Below are positions 1 to 7,859 of a stretch of DNA of 64,000 nucleotides, piece by piece. The position numbers and the translations under genes are program-made. The notes under the pieces were generated by a model that worked only from the letters and a program-made list of their open reading frames with translations, was not told where the DNA came from and searched no databases. How positions within the stretch are numbered: the stretch's first letter is position 1; every line of letters begins with the position of its first letter. Origin of the DNA: Acidicapsa acidisoli (GTDB taxonomy: Bacteria; Acidobacteriota; Terriglobia; Terriglobales; Acidobacteriaceae); contig NZ_JAGSYI010000001.1 in assembly GCF_025685625.1 (NCBI RefSeq), forward strand, positions 744,001 through 808,000, in the 5' to 3' direction.

Positions 1-1128
1 CAAGTGAGCCGCCAGGAAAAGCATCTCCGGGATGTTGTGGAAACGATTCCGGCGATGGCCTTTTCTGCCCGGCCCGATGGGTCTACGGAATTCGTCAATC
101 GGCCATGGCTTGACTTCACAGGGTTCTCCAGCAAAACCGACCTGGACGCCAGCTGGCAGCTCACACTTCACTCCGACGACGTGCAGGAGCACATGACCAA
201 GTGGCGAGCATCACTGGCCACTGGCGCGCCATTCGAAAATGAGGTGCGCCATCGCGCCGCCAATGGCGAATATCGCTGGTTTCTGGTGCGTGCCGTTCCG
301 CTGCGCGACAAGCACGGAAAGGTTCTCAAGTGGTATGGAACCCTGACAGACATTGAAGATCGTAAGCGCGCAGAGCAGGAACGCGAGAGATTTAGACAGC
401 TGCAGGCACATCTCGCCCACGAGAACCGGGTCAGCATGATGGGAGAACTGGTCGCCTCTCTCTCTCACGAGCTAAGGCAGCCCATCACCGCGTCCATCGT
501 AGACGCCAATGCCTGCCTACTGTGGCTCACCCGCGACCAGCCCAATGTCGAAGAGGCCCTCAACGCCACAAAGAGAACCATGAAAGACGGAACCCGTGCG
601 GCCGAAATCATTGACCGTGTGCGCTCTTTTTACAGGAAAGGCGCTCCCCCCGAACGGGAATCGGTCGATGTCAACGAAGTGGTCCGTGAAATGCTCGCCC
701 TGCTGCGCGCAGAAGCCGACGGCTACTCCATCCCCTTGCGCATCAACCTGGCCCGCGAACTTCCCCGAGTTACCGCCGACCGCGTGCAACTGCAGCAGGT
801 ATTGATGAACCTGATGCTCAATGGAATTGAAGCCATGAAGGAGACAGGCGGCGAACTGACGATTAGATCGGAACTTGGCCAGGACGGCCAGCTCCTCATC
901 TCCATCAGCGACACCGGTGTAGGGCTACCGGACGAAAAGATGGAGGAGATTTTCAGCCCGTTCTTCACCACCAAACCGCAGGGTTCCGGCATGGGACTGG
1001 CCATCTGCCGCTCCATCGTCGAGGCACACAGCGGTCGCTTGTGGGCCCGTCCCAATCATGGACGCGGGGCGACGTTTTACTTCACTCTGCCCGCCGAGGT
1101 GACTACGCCATCCCCTTCGTTTGCCTGA
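1..1128 (+). CDS. PAS-domain sensor histidine kinase, 5' end outside window
   Basis: The frame is open to the window edge, so the true start probably lies upstream; a GTG at position 4 is only the first in-frame start seen here. A PAS-type sensory fold with its C-terminal PAC part occupies about residues 5-120 (FVNRPWLDFTG, then WYGTLTDIEDRKRAEQ). A dimerisation/phosphoacceptor helix follows with the H-box SLSHELRQPI, whose His would be autophosphorylated. The HATPase domain shows the N box (LMNLMLNGIEAM), G1 box (DTGVGL), F box (FSPFFTTK) and G2 box (GSGMGLAI). No transmembrane segment is visible in this part, so it may be cytoplasmic or anchored by the missing N-terminus. No response regulator lies downstream; the next gene is convergent. 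Partner and signal are unknown. Confidence 0.9.
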   Translation, partial: QVSRQEKHLRDVVETIPAMAFSARPDGSTEFVNRPWLDFTGFSSKTDLDASWQLTLHSDDVQEHMTKWRASLATGAPFENEVRHRAANGEYRWFLVRAVPLRDKHGKVLKWYGTLTDIEDRKRAEQERERFRQLQAHLAHENRVSMMGELVASLSHELRQPITASIVDANACLLWLTRDQPNVEEALNATKRTMKDGTRAAEIIDRVRSFYRKGAPPERESVDVNEVVREMLALLRAEADGYSIPLRINLARELPRVTADRVQLQQVLMNLMLNGIEAMKETGGELTIRSELGQDGQLLISISDTGVGLPDEKMEEIFSPFFTTKPQGSGMGLAICRSIVEAHSGRLWARPNHGRGATFYFTLPAEVTTPSPSFA

Positions 1129-1214
1129 AGCGCTAGAGTTGCCGCGGTTACTACAGCAACTTCGCTTCCTGCACTTGGCTGCTCTTAATTGTTAGGACTA
1201 GAAGCAAAAATATT

Positions 1215-3143
1215 CTAGAACACGGTCACGTTGTAAGTTTTCTCTTTCGGCGTCCCCGCAATCACAGCGCAGACATTTACGGTGGCCGTGGTTTCCGATA
1301 CCGTGGCGCGCACAGTGAAATTACCTCCGATAAACGAACCATCGCTTTCGGTTGCAATCGCCGTGTGCCCAGTGGCTGAGGTCGCGAGCGCCACGGTTCC
1401 AGTCGCGCAAGCGCCCGCAGCCAAAGCTGATCCGCCAATCGATCCTGTCGTCCCGGTCTGCACGAGCGGGATATTGCTTGCCACGTAAGGTGCCGAAGGA
1501 ATCACATGGGGGAACGCCGCCGTGTTCTCCGGGAGGATGTTCTGCTCCGAGAAGCCGTCTCCGATCCATTGGACGGTCAATGTCCCCGGGTTGCCGCCTT
1601 GATTTGCAATCGTTACGCCAAGCTGGGCTGAAGTCTGGGAGCCCGCCACCGCGTTACCCAGGATCTCCGGGGTAATGACCTGTGCATTTCCATAGTGAGA
1701 CAGAACCGTAAGCTCTCCAGAGGCTGCATATGGGCCGGAACCAACGTAGATATCCCAAAGGTCGGTGCGGTTTCTGCCGATGTAGCTTAGGCGATACTCG
1801 CCAGAGAGAAGGAGGTTTGGCTGCGTCGTATTCGGCGGTTCTGCAGCTACGAAAGTACCGCCGCTGCTTGGAACGTAGATGGTCTTCGATGACCCTGGCG
1901 TCTGAATATGCACGATCGGAACATTCCTTCCGTCGCTCGAATACAGAAGCGATTGCGAATTAGTTCCGACGGACTTCGGGAACTTCCCGTTGATGTTGCC
2001 GGAAAATATCCCGGAGAGGCTGAGTTGCGCATTTCCCGCGCTGCTCACATAGAACGGGGCGATCGTAGGCTGAGACGTTCCGCCATATCCGAAGTAGGTC
2101 GCGCCTGAAGGAAGGCTAAGATGCGCGTTGCCCTCAAGCTGTACCAGGCTGGTTGCGGTGTAAGTCGAAGCATCCACAAAGAACGTCGGAGAAACCATCG
2201 TCACGTCGCTGTTATTGGATGAATTTATAACGACGAAGGGATAATCCATCTTGCTCTGCACATCCTCGAAGTGTGGCGCCTCAAAGACAACCTGCATCGG
2301 ATTCGTGCCAATAACGACCTGACACCCATCAATTCTGGGCGCAAAGAAAAAGAATTCGGCACTGCTGCCTCCAGAAGCCCCGAGAATCTGAATGCAATTC
2401 TGACCCGTAGCCGTGCCGTCCGATTGTGCTCCGTTGGCAATTGTGCAGTTGATGCAGGAGATGCTCTCGCCGGAATTGCTCAGGCTCTCCGCATAGTAGA
2501 GGTTGATATCGTTCGTTCCGATGGCCACCGTGTCGAACGAGTCATCGAAGGAATTGTTCCCGAAGGTCAGGCCGATGTGAAACTGTGCCGTGGTGCTCGT
2601 ATTCGGGATATAGCCTCCGACTGCGATATCCTTCGCCTTGAAGCCCTGAATATTTACCTGAAGCCCAATGGCTGTGTTCGAGTTTCCTGTCGTACCGGGT
2701 CCAAGCAGGCTAAGGTCTCGTATTCCCCACCCGGCCGTGTTCGGACCCGATGCTCCGTTGATCGTGATAGCAGTTCCACTGGCCGCGGTGAACTTGAGGA
2801 CAGAACCATCCTTGCTCTGACCTTCGATATTGCAAGTGCCGTTAATGACAATCGGAGTGGAAAATAGATAGGGAGAAGCGGCAGCCGGGATAATTACTGT
2901 ACCGCCATTCTTATAGGTCGCGCACGCTGCGTTGATCCAATTGCCAATATCCTGCGTTCCCGTCTTTGGGCACCACGAGGGCGCGAGAGACGTGGAAGCC
3001 GTGCCGCAGGCGACCGCGCTCAGTGTCCCGTTGACGCTCGTGGCTGGCCCAGATACAACGGTCTGGGAAATCGCCACAGTACAAAACAGGTAAATGATCG
3101 AGAGAGAGAGTACGAACCGCTTCAACTTGGCATTTCCTTCCAC
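1215..3143 (-). CDS. Secreted parallel beta-helix (pectate-lyase-3-like) protein
   Basis: A 642-residue protein with an N-terminal signal peptide (KRFVLSLSIIYLFCTVAIS, cleavage near residue 27). Residues about 65-240 (GTQDIGNWINAACATYKNGG onward) resemble the start of pectate-lyase-3/phage-tailspike-type right-handed beta helices, followed by Asn/Ser/Gly/Thr-rich repeats typical of secreted beta-solenoids. The last 70 residues look like a beta-sandwich tail. The furthest upstream start is GTG at 3143; a TTG at 3125 is an alternative because GGAAGGA sits about 10 bases before it and it begins directly at the basic part of the signal peptide. It stands alone, convergent with the histidine kinase. 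A substrate cannot be assigned: the fold is shared by polysaccharide lyases, hydrolases and non-catalytic adhesins. Confidence 0.75.
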   Translation of the reverse strand: MEGNAKLKRFVLSLSIIYLFCTVAISQTVVSGPATSVNGTLSAVACGTASTSLAPSWCPKTGTQDIGNWINAACATYKNGGTVIIPAAASPYLFSTPIVINGTCNIEGQSKDGSVLKFTAASGTAITINGASGPNTAGWGIRDLSLLGPGTTGNSNTAIGLQVNIQGFKAKDIAVGGYIPNTSTTAQFHIGLTFGNNSFDDSFDTVAIGTNDINLYYAESLSNSGESISCINCTIANGAQSDGTATGQNCIQILGASGGSSAEFFFFAPRIDGCQVVIGTNPMQVVFEAPHFEDVQSKMDYPFVVINSSNNSDVTMVSPTFFVDASTYTATSLVQLEGNAHLSLPSGATYFGYGGTSQPTIAPFYVSSAGNAQLSLSGIFSGNINGKFPKSVGTNSQSLLYSSDGRNVPIVHIQTPGSSKTIYVPSSGGTFVAAEPPNTTQPNLLLSGEYRLSYIGRNRTDLWDIYVGSGPYAASGELTVLSHYGNAQVITPEILGNAVAGSQTSAQLGVTIANQGGNPGTLTVQWIGDGFSEQNILPENTAAFPHVIPSAPYVASNIPLVQTGTTGSIGGSALAAGACATGTVALATSATGHTAIATESDGSFIGGNFTVRATVSETTATVNVCAVIAGTPKEKTYNVTVF

Positions 3144-3247
3144 TCGAGTCGCACGGCACAGATAGCCAGCATCAACGCGACAGAAGGAGAACCTTTAGGT
3201 TTCCCGACCTCAGCCACGTTCTAAAGCACTCAAAGAGGCAGCTAGTG

Positions 3248-3279
3248 GGTTGTTGGATTCATGCACGAATTCAACAACC
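3248..3279. repeat. 13-bp inverted repeat upstream of the beta-helix gene
   Basis: The arms 3248-3260 and 3267-3279 are complementary with one mismatch around a 6-base loop (ATGCAC). It lies between the divergent start of the beta-helix gene and the left att copy. There is no T-tract on either side, so it is not a canonical terminator; an operator or a transcript-end hairpin for the left tRNA-like copy is possible. The rest of 3144-3393 holds nothing else I recognise. Confidence 0.4.
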
Positions 3280-3393
3280 AATAACGCTGCCACGGAGGTC
3301 CGATTGTATAAGGATACGGAACTAAAATCGAAGGCCAGCGACCTCCATGCTCAACGAATCACAGTCGGGTGCGAATTTCTACCTTATTTATTC

Positions 3394-3472
3394 TAATGGT
3401 CGGGACGGGCAGATTTGAACTGCCGACCCCTCGCACCCCAAGCGAGTGCTCTACCAGGCTGAGCCACGTCCC
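3394..3472. repeat. Left attachment-site repeat (att), 79 bp
   Basis: This 79-bp stretch is identical, base for base, to 13713-13791 in the same orientation. Identity stops abruptly on both sides (C versus A before, T versus G after). It covers a whole tRNA-Pro sequence except its first base, and an integrase gene starts 62 bp to its right. Direct repeats of a tRNA gene with an integrase just inside are the classical signature of a tRNA-targeted integrative element. This is the left boundary. Confidence 0.9.
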
Positions 3473-3473
3473 T
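3397..3473 (-). tRNA. tRNA-Pro(GGG)-like copy in left att; first base altered
   Basis: Read on the minus strand it folds as a cloverleaf with anticodon loop TTGGGGT (anticodon GGG, proline), a T-loop TTCAAAT and an encoded CCA end. It differs from the copy at 13716-13792 only at position 1, which is A instead of C, so the C1:G72 pair at the top of the acceptor stem becomes A:G. C1:G72 is part of the identity set of bacterial tRNA-Pro, so this copy is probably the displaced att remnant and may be poorly functional. Its 5' flank is element DNA, so it may also lack the native promoter. Confidence 0.7.
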
Positions 3474-3508
3474 TTAGAATCAGCATCTTATTCGGGTTGC
3501 CTCCAAAT

Positions 3509-3520
3509 TTGAGTACTCGC
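3509..3520. promoter_or_regulatory. 12-bp repeat TTGAGTACTCGC, possible integrase arm site
   Basis: The same 12 bases occur in the same orientation at 13653-13664. This copy begins 36 bp inside the left att, the other ends 48 bp outside the start of the right att, so both are just within the element ends. They contain the palindrome GAGTACTC. The position fits arm-type binding sites of tyrosine integrases; the role is inferred only. Confidence 0.35.
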
Positions 3521-3534
3521 TTGGAGAAAACCGT

Positions 3535-4383
3535 ATGGGATTTTCAGAGTTCACCCGCGAACGCCAATTCCTCTCAAACGTCTCACCGTCAACGCTGGAA
3601 TGGTACAAGCACGCCTTCAAATGGCTGCTCACGGATTCACCTTCGCAAGACGACCTCAAATCCGCCGTGGTCCGTATGCGGGAAAAGGGATTGAAGGCAA
3701 CAGGCTGCAATTCAGCCATCCGCGCAATCAACACATATCTGCATTGGGCGAGTGCAGGCTCAGAGGTCAAATGCGGTCCCACATGCAAGCATCCGAAAAT
3801 CGCCCAACTTAAAGAACCTCAACTCGTGTTGCCCACCTTCACAGAGCAACAAATCAAGCTGCTTGTCTCGTGGAAGCCCAAGGACAAGTACCAAGAGCGG
3901 CTCCATTTGGTGACGTTGTTCCTGCTTGACACCGGATGCCGCATCTCTGAGGCCCTCACATTGCGCGTCTCCGATTTGAACTTTGAAAATCTGCTTGTCA
4001 CGCTGGACGGCAAGGGGCGCAAGCAGCGGGTTGTCCCCTTCAGCTTTGAGTTGCGGAAAGCGATGGTGCGCTATTGCAAGGAAACGAATCGGACACCGGA
4101 CAGCCTGCTCTTTGCCAATTGCACCCAAACGATATTGGGGCGTAGGAACGTTTTGCGGGATGTGAAGCTGCTTTGCAAGCGGCTAGGATTCACGCCTCCA
4201 GGTCGCACGCTCCACGCCTTCAGGCACACATTCGCGGTCAACTACTTGCGGCGTGGCGGCTCCGTGTTCCATCTGCAAAAGGTGCTCGGTCACAGCACAC
4301 TTGAGATGACTCGCCGCTATGCCAACTTGATGACTGAGGACCTCCAGGCCGTGCATGAGCGTGTGAGCCTGCTCTCAAAATAG
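3535..4383 (+). CDS. Tyrosine recombinase/integrase of the tRNA-Pro element
   Basis: A 282-residue phage-type integrase, about the usual length for the shorter XerC/XerD-like members. The N-terminal 85 residues form the SAM-like core-binding domain (RQFLSNVSPSTLEWYKHAFK). The catalytic domain shows the first Arg in TGCRISEALTLRV, the Lys hairpin in LDGKGRKQRVVPF, HxxR in LHAFRHTFAV, and the final His and nucleophile Tyr in LGHSTLEMTRRYANL. The complete R-K-H-R-H-Y set suggests activity. A GGAGA stands 8 bases before the ATG. It starts 62 bp inside the left att repeat and is transcribed into the element. It would catalyse integration at, and excision from, the tRNA-Pro gene; no excisionase is recognisable. 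Confidence 0.93.
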   Translation: MGFSEFTRERQFLSNVSPSTLEWYKHAFKWLLTDSPSQDDLKSAVVRMREKGLKATGCNSAIRAINTYLHWASAGSEVKCGPTCKHPKIAQLKEPQLVLPTFTEQQIKLLVSWKPKDKYQERLHLVTLFLLDTGCRISEALTLRVSDLNFENLLVTLDGKGRKQRVVPFSFELRKAMVRYCKETNRTPDSLLFANCTQTILGRRNVLRDVKLLCKRLGFTPPGRTLHAFRHTFAVNYLRRGGSVFHLQKVLGHSTLEMTRRYANLMTEDLQAVHERVSLLSK

Positions 4384-4967
4384 GTGGGGGTTGGGGCAGC
4401 CACGGTGTTCATCGGCTAGCCTAGAGGCCGCCATGTGCGATTGATGGGCATTCAGGGCTAAGAAACGCTCCGGGATGCCTATTGCGCGGTGAGCCAATCG
4501 CACTGGCGTCCGAAATGGGATTTACTCCTGTCCACGTACAAAAAGGACTACTGGTGTGCTCTCCTGAGTACCCTCTTTAACTTTTGACCCGCCCCCGGTC
4601 CCTTTTCATCCCGCCGGACACATCGCATGGGAGTGCGGGGCAGAGGGGGTGGGTCAAAATCTTGAACACATTCCCTTATGAGAGCGCCGCAATCCACAAT
4701 GTTACACACGGTAACAATTCTCGGAAAATAGAGATTCGGGGCGGGATTACGCGGGTACGACTACTCACAGACTTAAGAGTAGTAGTGTTGATATAACACA
4801 CTCTAGAGAAAGCCTTTGTGCGCTTTATTTTCAATAGGTTGAGGCCAGCGCGAACGGCGTTTTCATCGGTACCCACACACCCGATTTTGAGCGTGTGCGT
4901 ACCGATGATTCGGCAGTTTCCGGCCCGTAGTTACCGCAAGATGCAAGTAGGACATGAAGCCTTGCTA
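4384..4967. other. Noncoding 584-bp segment between convergent integrase and replication genes
   Basis: No convincing gene: short open frames here lack family features and ribosome sites. It contains hairpin-forming repeats at 4760-4783 (ACTACTC/GAGTAGT), 4785-4799 (GTGTT/AACAC) and a strong 16-bp inverted repeat at 4863-4908. The segment 4690-4860 looks AT-richer than its surroundings. Because the element encodes a primase-helicase, this is the best candidate for its replication origin or for a shared transcription-end region. Confidence 0.4.
4863..4908. repeat. 16-bp inverted repeat, origin/terminator candidate
   Basis: The arms 4863-4878 and 4893-4908 (TCATCGGTAC... / ...GTACCGATGA) are complementary with one mismatch around a 14-base loop. 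No T-tract follows in either direction, arguing against a simple rho-independent terminator. It lies about 60 bp beyond the last gene of the leftward replication operon. Confidence 0.5.
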
Positions 4968-5207
4968 TTACAAAACCGAGACGCTCTTTTGCCGCCTCTT
5001 CTTCTTATAGTTAGGCCCGATGAATGCTGGTGCAGCATCGCCGCCCTCAACCGTGTGGATTCGGTCATTCGCGTCGTCAATCATTTTCTCTATGCTGCCG
5101 TAGTCGTATTCTGTCCAAGCCCTATCGAAGCGGATTTTCTCGTGCATGGCCGCCTCCTTTTTCCTGCTTTCCTGCCGCTTTTGTTGCTGCTCTCTCCGTT
5201 TCGTCAT
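4968..5207 (-). CDS. Small basic hypothetical protein of the element
   Basis: A 79-residue protein, last gene of the leftward operon. It begins MTKRREQQQKRQESRKKEAA, a highly charged helix, followed by an acidic middle (EYDYGSIEKMIDDANDRIH) and a basic tail (NYKKKRRQKS). The open frame extends further upstream, but that part overlaps the preceding gene and has no protein-like composition, so ATG 5207 (37 bp after the previous stop) is preferred; no clear ribosome site is seen. No family recognised. The basic ends suggest nucleic-acid contact, which is inference only. Confidence 0.55.
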   Translation of the reverse strand: MTKRREQQQKRQESRKKEAAMHEKIRFDRAWTEYDYGSIEKMIDDANDRIHTVEGGDAAPAFIGPNYKKKRRQKSVSVL

Positions 5208-5244
5208 GGGCACAGTCCAATGTGATTCAGGTGTGATCTTGTCA

Positions 5245-5568
5245 TTAGGCGTTAGCTCGCCCGTAAGCCTCCGCAACGTCAGTGAAGATGGAGAGAGCCT
5301 CTTGAAGCCATTTGGCCGCTTCCTCATTCGACATTTGAGACGTTGTGGCTTCGATTGTCCCCTCATCTCCCCGAGCGGCCCGTTTTGTGTTATCAGCGAG
5401 AAGCGCCTCAAACCGCTCCCAGGTTGCATCATCCGGGAAGCTGTCGCGCTCCAAGTGGCAAACACCGGATACAACCCCAAACAACCGCTCCTGCACCGAG
5501 TCTGTGCTCCCAATTGCATAGTTCAATACGCTGAAGAATTTCTCGTGCCCATAGTCCCCCCCATGCAA
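5245..5568 (-). CDS. Hypothetical protein (107 aa), TTG start
   Basis: It begins with TTG at 5568, supported by a strong purine-rich ribosome site (GGAAGGGGGG) five bases upstream; an ATG one base further on is in another frame. The sequence is acidic and helical (DDATWERFEALLADNTKRAA, EEAAKWLQEALSIFTDVAEA) with no membrane segment or metal motif. It lies 36 bp behind the primase-helicase gene and in the same direction, so it is probably cotranscribed and may be an accessory replication or regulatory factor. No family recognised. Confidence 0.65.
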   Translation of the reverse strand: MHGGDYGHEKFFSVLNYAIGSTDSVQERLFGVVSGVCHLERDSFPDDATWERFEALLADNTKRAARGDEGTIEATTSQMSNEEAAKWLQEALSIFTDVAEAYGRANA

Positions 5569-5604
5569 AATCCCCCCCTTCCTTTTCGAGAAGAATACTA
5601 CTGC

Positions 5605-7365
5605 TCAATTGACCGTGGGAGGCTCCGGGAACGCCCGGTAGTATTTCCCGTTGGACTTCGTGACCTTGCCCTCCTTTGCCGCACGATTTTTCCAGTCGAA
5701 AAACAGATTGCGATTGCCAAAGCCCGGCTGATACTTGATTTCGTCACCCGGTTGGACCGCCTGAAATATGCGCTGCTCAATGCGGTCAATTGCTTTCAGT
5801 TCTGGCACGGCTTGTGGCTCCGTTGTCAAAACCAGCCCCTCCGGCTGCCACTCGAAAAACAGGGTTTCGGTGCGTCCATTCCGCGTCAACACCGTGCACC
5901 GCCGGACAGAGTTTGGGTCATCATCGTTGTTCAATGCCATGAGCACCACGGTTTCAACCTTGCGAGCCAAAGCCGCACTTCCGAAAAGCGAGTCACGGCC
6001 AAAGTATTTGTTGTCCTTGCCGCGTTGCTTTGGGCTGCCCACCGTGCCAAGCACTGCGACATCACGCCGGGTAGCAATGCGCTGCAAGCCGTCAATCACC
6101 GGCCCTACGACCTCCATCTTGTTCGGGTCCGTAATCCAGAGGTCCAGGCCCTCAATGAACCAACACTCAACGCCCGGTTCCCGTTCAATGGCCGCCTCCA
6201 AAGCCTCAGCGGGCGGATGTGATTGCTGCTCTGAGGTCAACCGGATGACGCGCTGAATTGCCTCTGTGGACAGCCCCAAGGACTTCACTGTGCGCTGCAT
6301 GGCCTTCTTGGAACGGTCATGCAACAACACCCGATAGTCGCGGGGCTTCGCACCGTGCCCGAATATGTCCGCACCTTTGCGAATCTTCTCAAGTAGCGGC
6401 ATTGCCCATGACGTTTTGCCCGCACCAGATGACCCGCCAATGAGGGAGACTTCGCCCTTCGGAAACCAACCCTCGTGCATTGGCTCCGGGAGCGCGTCAA
6501 CGAGATACTCCGTGGGTCCGTCATCTTCGATTGGGTCATGGTCACTGCCATCGAAAACGGGCGTGTCCTTCGCTACAGCGGTCACAGCCCGTGTGATTGT
6601 CCCTTCCCTGTAGTCGTCCCTCTCCCACTTTTCCCGATACAGGCCGGAGTCACGAAACTCCGCGTCAATCTTGAACGCATTGCAGCGGTGTTTCTTTGCA
6701 AGCAAAATACACAGCGCAAAGTCCGCCGTGCTGTGGTCATCCTTGTAATCACTCATGTCCCCGGCCATCAGCTTGCGAAGCCGCTCTTCCTCACTGAGTT
6801 GGAGAGAGATTGTAAGGCCGCTTTTCGGGCTGGTGGCCTTGGACACGCGGTCATAAAGCGCGTTCACCTGCTCCTTCCGGTCCATGAGCAGGTTGGGCGT
6901 CTTGTTCAAATGGCGTGCGGTGAATGTGAAGTAATAGCCGTCTGACTTGACCTCAACGGACTTCAGACCAAGGTAAGGTTTCTTGATTCCCGGTCCAGGC
7001 AGCCCGCCGATGCCAAGCACGTGGCAGCCCGTCCCCGATGGGCTGTATTCCCCATAACTGTCCAGGCCAATGATTATCTCACGTGACTCGGGAGTGAATT
7101 TGCCCGTGTGCGCATCACAGCATCCATCAATGTCAACGCCCCAGACGCACACGCCGTCCACCCTCCCGAGCGCAAGGCCCACCCCAGAGAATTGTGGAGC
7201 GAGCGCCGCGCACTCAGCGTGTGTGTGCCACGTGCTTGGATTGTTCGCCATAGCCTTGCGTCCGCTTGGCTGATATGGAACCTTGGTCTGTTTGTCGTGG
7301 ACAGTTTCCATACGCCACAGGACCCAACGCCGTTGTGCTTTCAGGTTTTCAATTGAGAGGGCCAT
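5605..7365 (-). CDS. Primase-polymerase/helicase-like replication protein
   Basis: A 586-residue protein. The N-terminal 180 residues match the pattern of NrS-1-like phage primase-polymerases (RRWVLWR..., NNPSTW, VDIDGC with catalytic Asp pair near residues 78/80, SPSGTGCH near 109-115 and a following Lys-rich strand). The second half is a RecA/RepA-like ATPase with Walker A GGSSGAGKT at about 310-318 and Walker B-like WFIEGLDLWI. Known enzymes with this layout prime and copy DNA and unwind it for small replicons. The ATG at 7365 overlaps the previous stop codon as TAATG, so the two are translationally coupled; a TTG two codons earlier is less likely. It suggests that the excised element can replicate. 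Substrate specificity cannot be read. Confidence 0.8.
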   Translation of the reverse strand: MALSIENLKAQRRWVLWRMETVHDKQTKVPYQPSGRKAMANNPSTWHTHAECAALAPQFSGVGLALGRVDGVCVWGVDIDGCCDAHTGKFTPESREIIIGLDSYGEYSPSGTGCHVLGIGGLPGPGIKKPYLGLKSVEVKSDGYYFTFTARHLNKTPNLLMDRKEQVNALYDRVSKATSPKSGLTISLQLSEEERLRKLMAGDMSDYKDDHSTADFALCILLAKKHRCNAFKIDAEFRDSGLYREKWERDDYREGTITRAVTAVAKDTPVFDGSDHDPIEDDGPTEYLVDALPEPMHEGWFPKGEVSLIGGSSGAGKTSWAMPLLEKIRKGADIFGHGAKPRDYRVLLHDRSKKAMQRTVKSLGLSTEAIQRVIRLTSEQQSHPPAEALEAAIEREPGVECWFIEGLDLWITDPNKMEVVGPVIDGLQRIATRRDVAVLGTVGSPKQRGKDNKYFGRDSLFGSAALARKVETVVLMALNNDDDPNSVRRCTVLTRNGRTETLFFEWQPEGLVLTTEPQAVPELKAIDRIEQRIFQAVQPGDEIKYQPGFGNRNLFFDWKNRAAKEGKVTKSNGKYYRAFPEPPTVN

Positions 7366-7703
7366 TACCAACGCACCCCCTCAGCGAATGGAGAAACAAC
7401 GCTGTCATCCAGCAACACGGTATCGAAATAGGATTTTCCTGCATGATTCCGAATGAGGAGTAAATGGCCGTGCCCCTCTTCGCAGCGCACCTCCAGGCGC
7501 ACCCAACGGCGGTCCCGCTCGCGGGGATCACGTTCCCACACCACGTCAACAATATGTGTTTTGTGGCCGCACTTGCACTTGGTCCAAGGGCACCTCAGAT
7601 AGCCGTCTTTGATGAGGTCGTCAATGATTGGCATTGGAAAAGGAAATTCTGGAGATGTTAGCCGTGAGGCAAGTTGATCAATTTCCGTTGTGTTGGACAG
7701 CAT
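7365..7703 (-). CDS. Cys-rich hypothetical protein, coupled to primase
   Basis: A 112-residue protein, first gene of the leftward operon. Around residues 38-48 it has a compact Cys/His cluster (CPWTKCKCGHKTH), and a further Cys and His at RCEEGHGH, enough for one zinc site. Its stop overlaps the start of the primase-helicase by one base. It may be a small DNA- or protein-binding partner of the replication protein. No family recognised. Confidence 0.65.
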   Translation of the reverse strand: MLSNTTEIDQLASRLTSPEFPFPMPIIDDLIKDGYLRCPWTKCKCGHKTHIVDVVWERDPRERDRRWVRLEVRCEEGHGHLLLIRNHAGKSYFDTVLLDDSVVSPFAEGVRW

Positions 7704-7859
7704 TTATAACTCGCTTTCTGCCGCTAGCTGCGGGCTTCGGATTGGTGACAGCAATGCCCCGCAATCGCGCTGCAAGGCGCGTAGGTGTGTTGCTGCGAAT
7801 CACTGGGCGTCATCCTGCCACACAACGTAGTGTCCCGCAAGGGCGAGTACAATTGTTCT
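7704..7859. promoter_or_regulatory. Divergent promoter region of the element
   Basis: A 156-bp gap between the leftward replication operon and the rightward cargo operon; both must start here or just inside the flanking genes. I see no confident -35/-10 pair and no long inverted repeat. Confidence 0.4.

Noticed and set aside
5146-6222. A 358-codon open frame on the plus strand over the primase-helicase gene.
   Set aside because: Antisense to a gene with recognisable catalytic motifs; composition is not protein-like and no ribosome site was seen.
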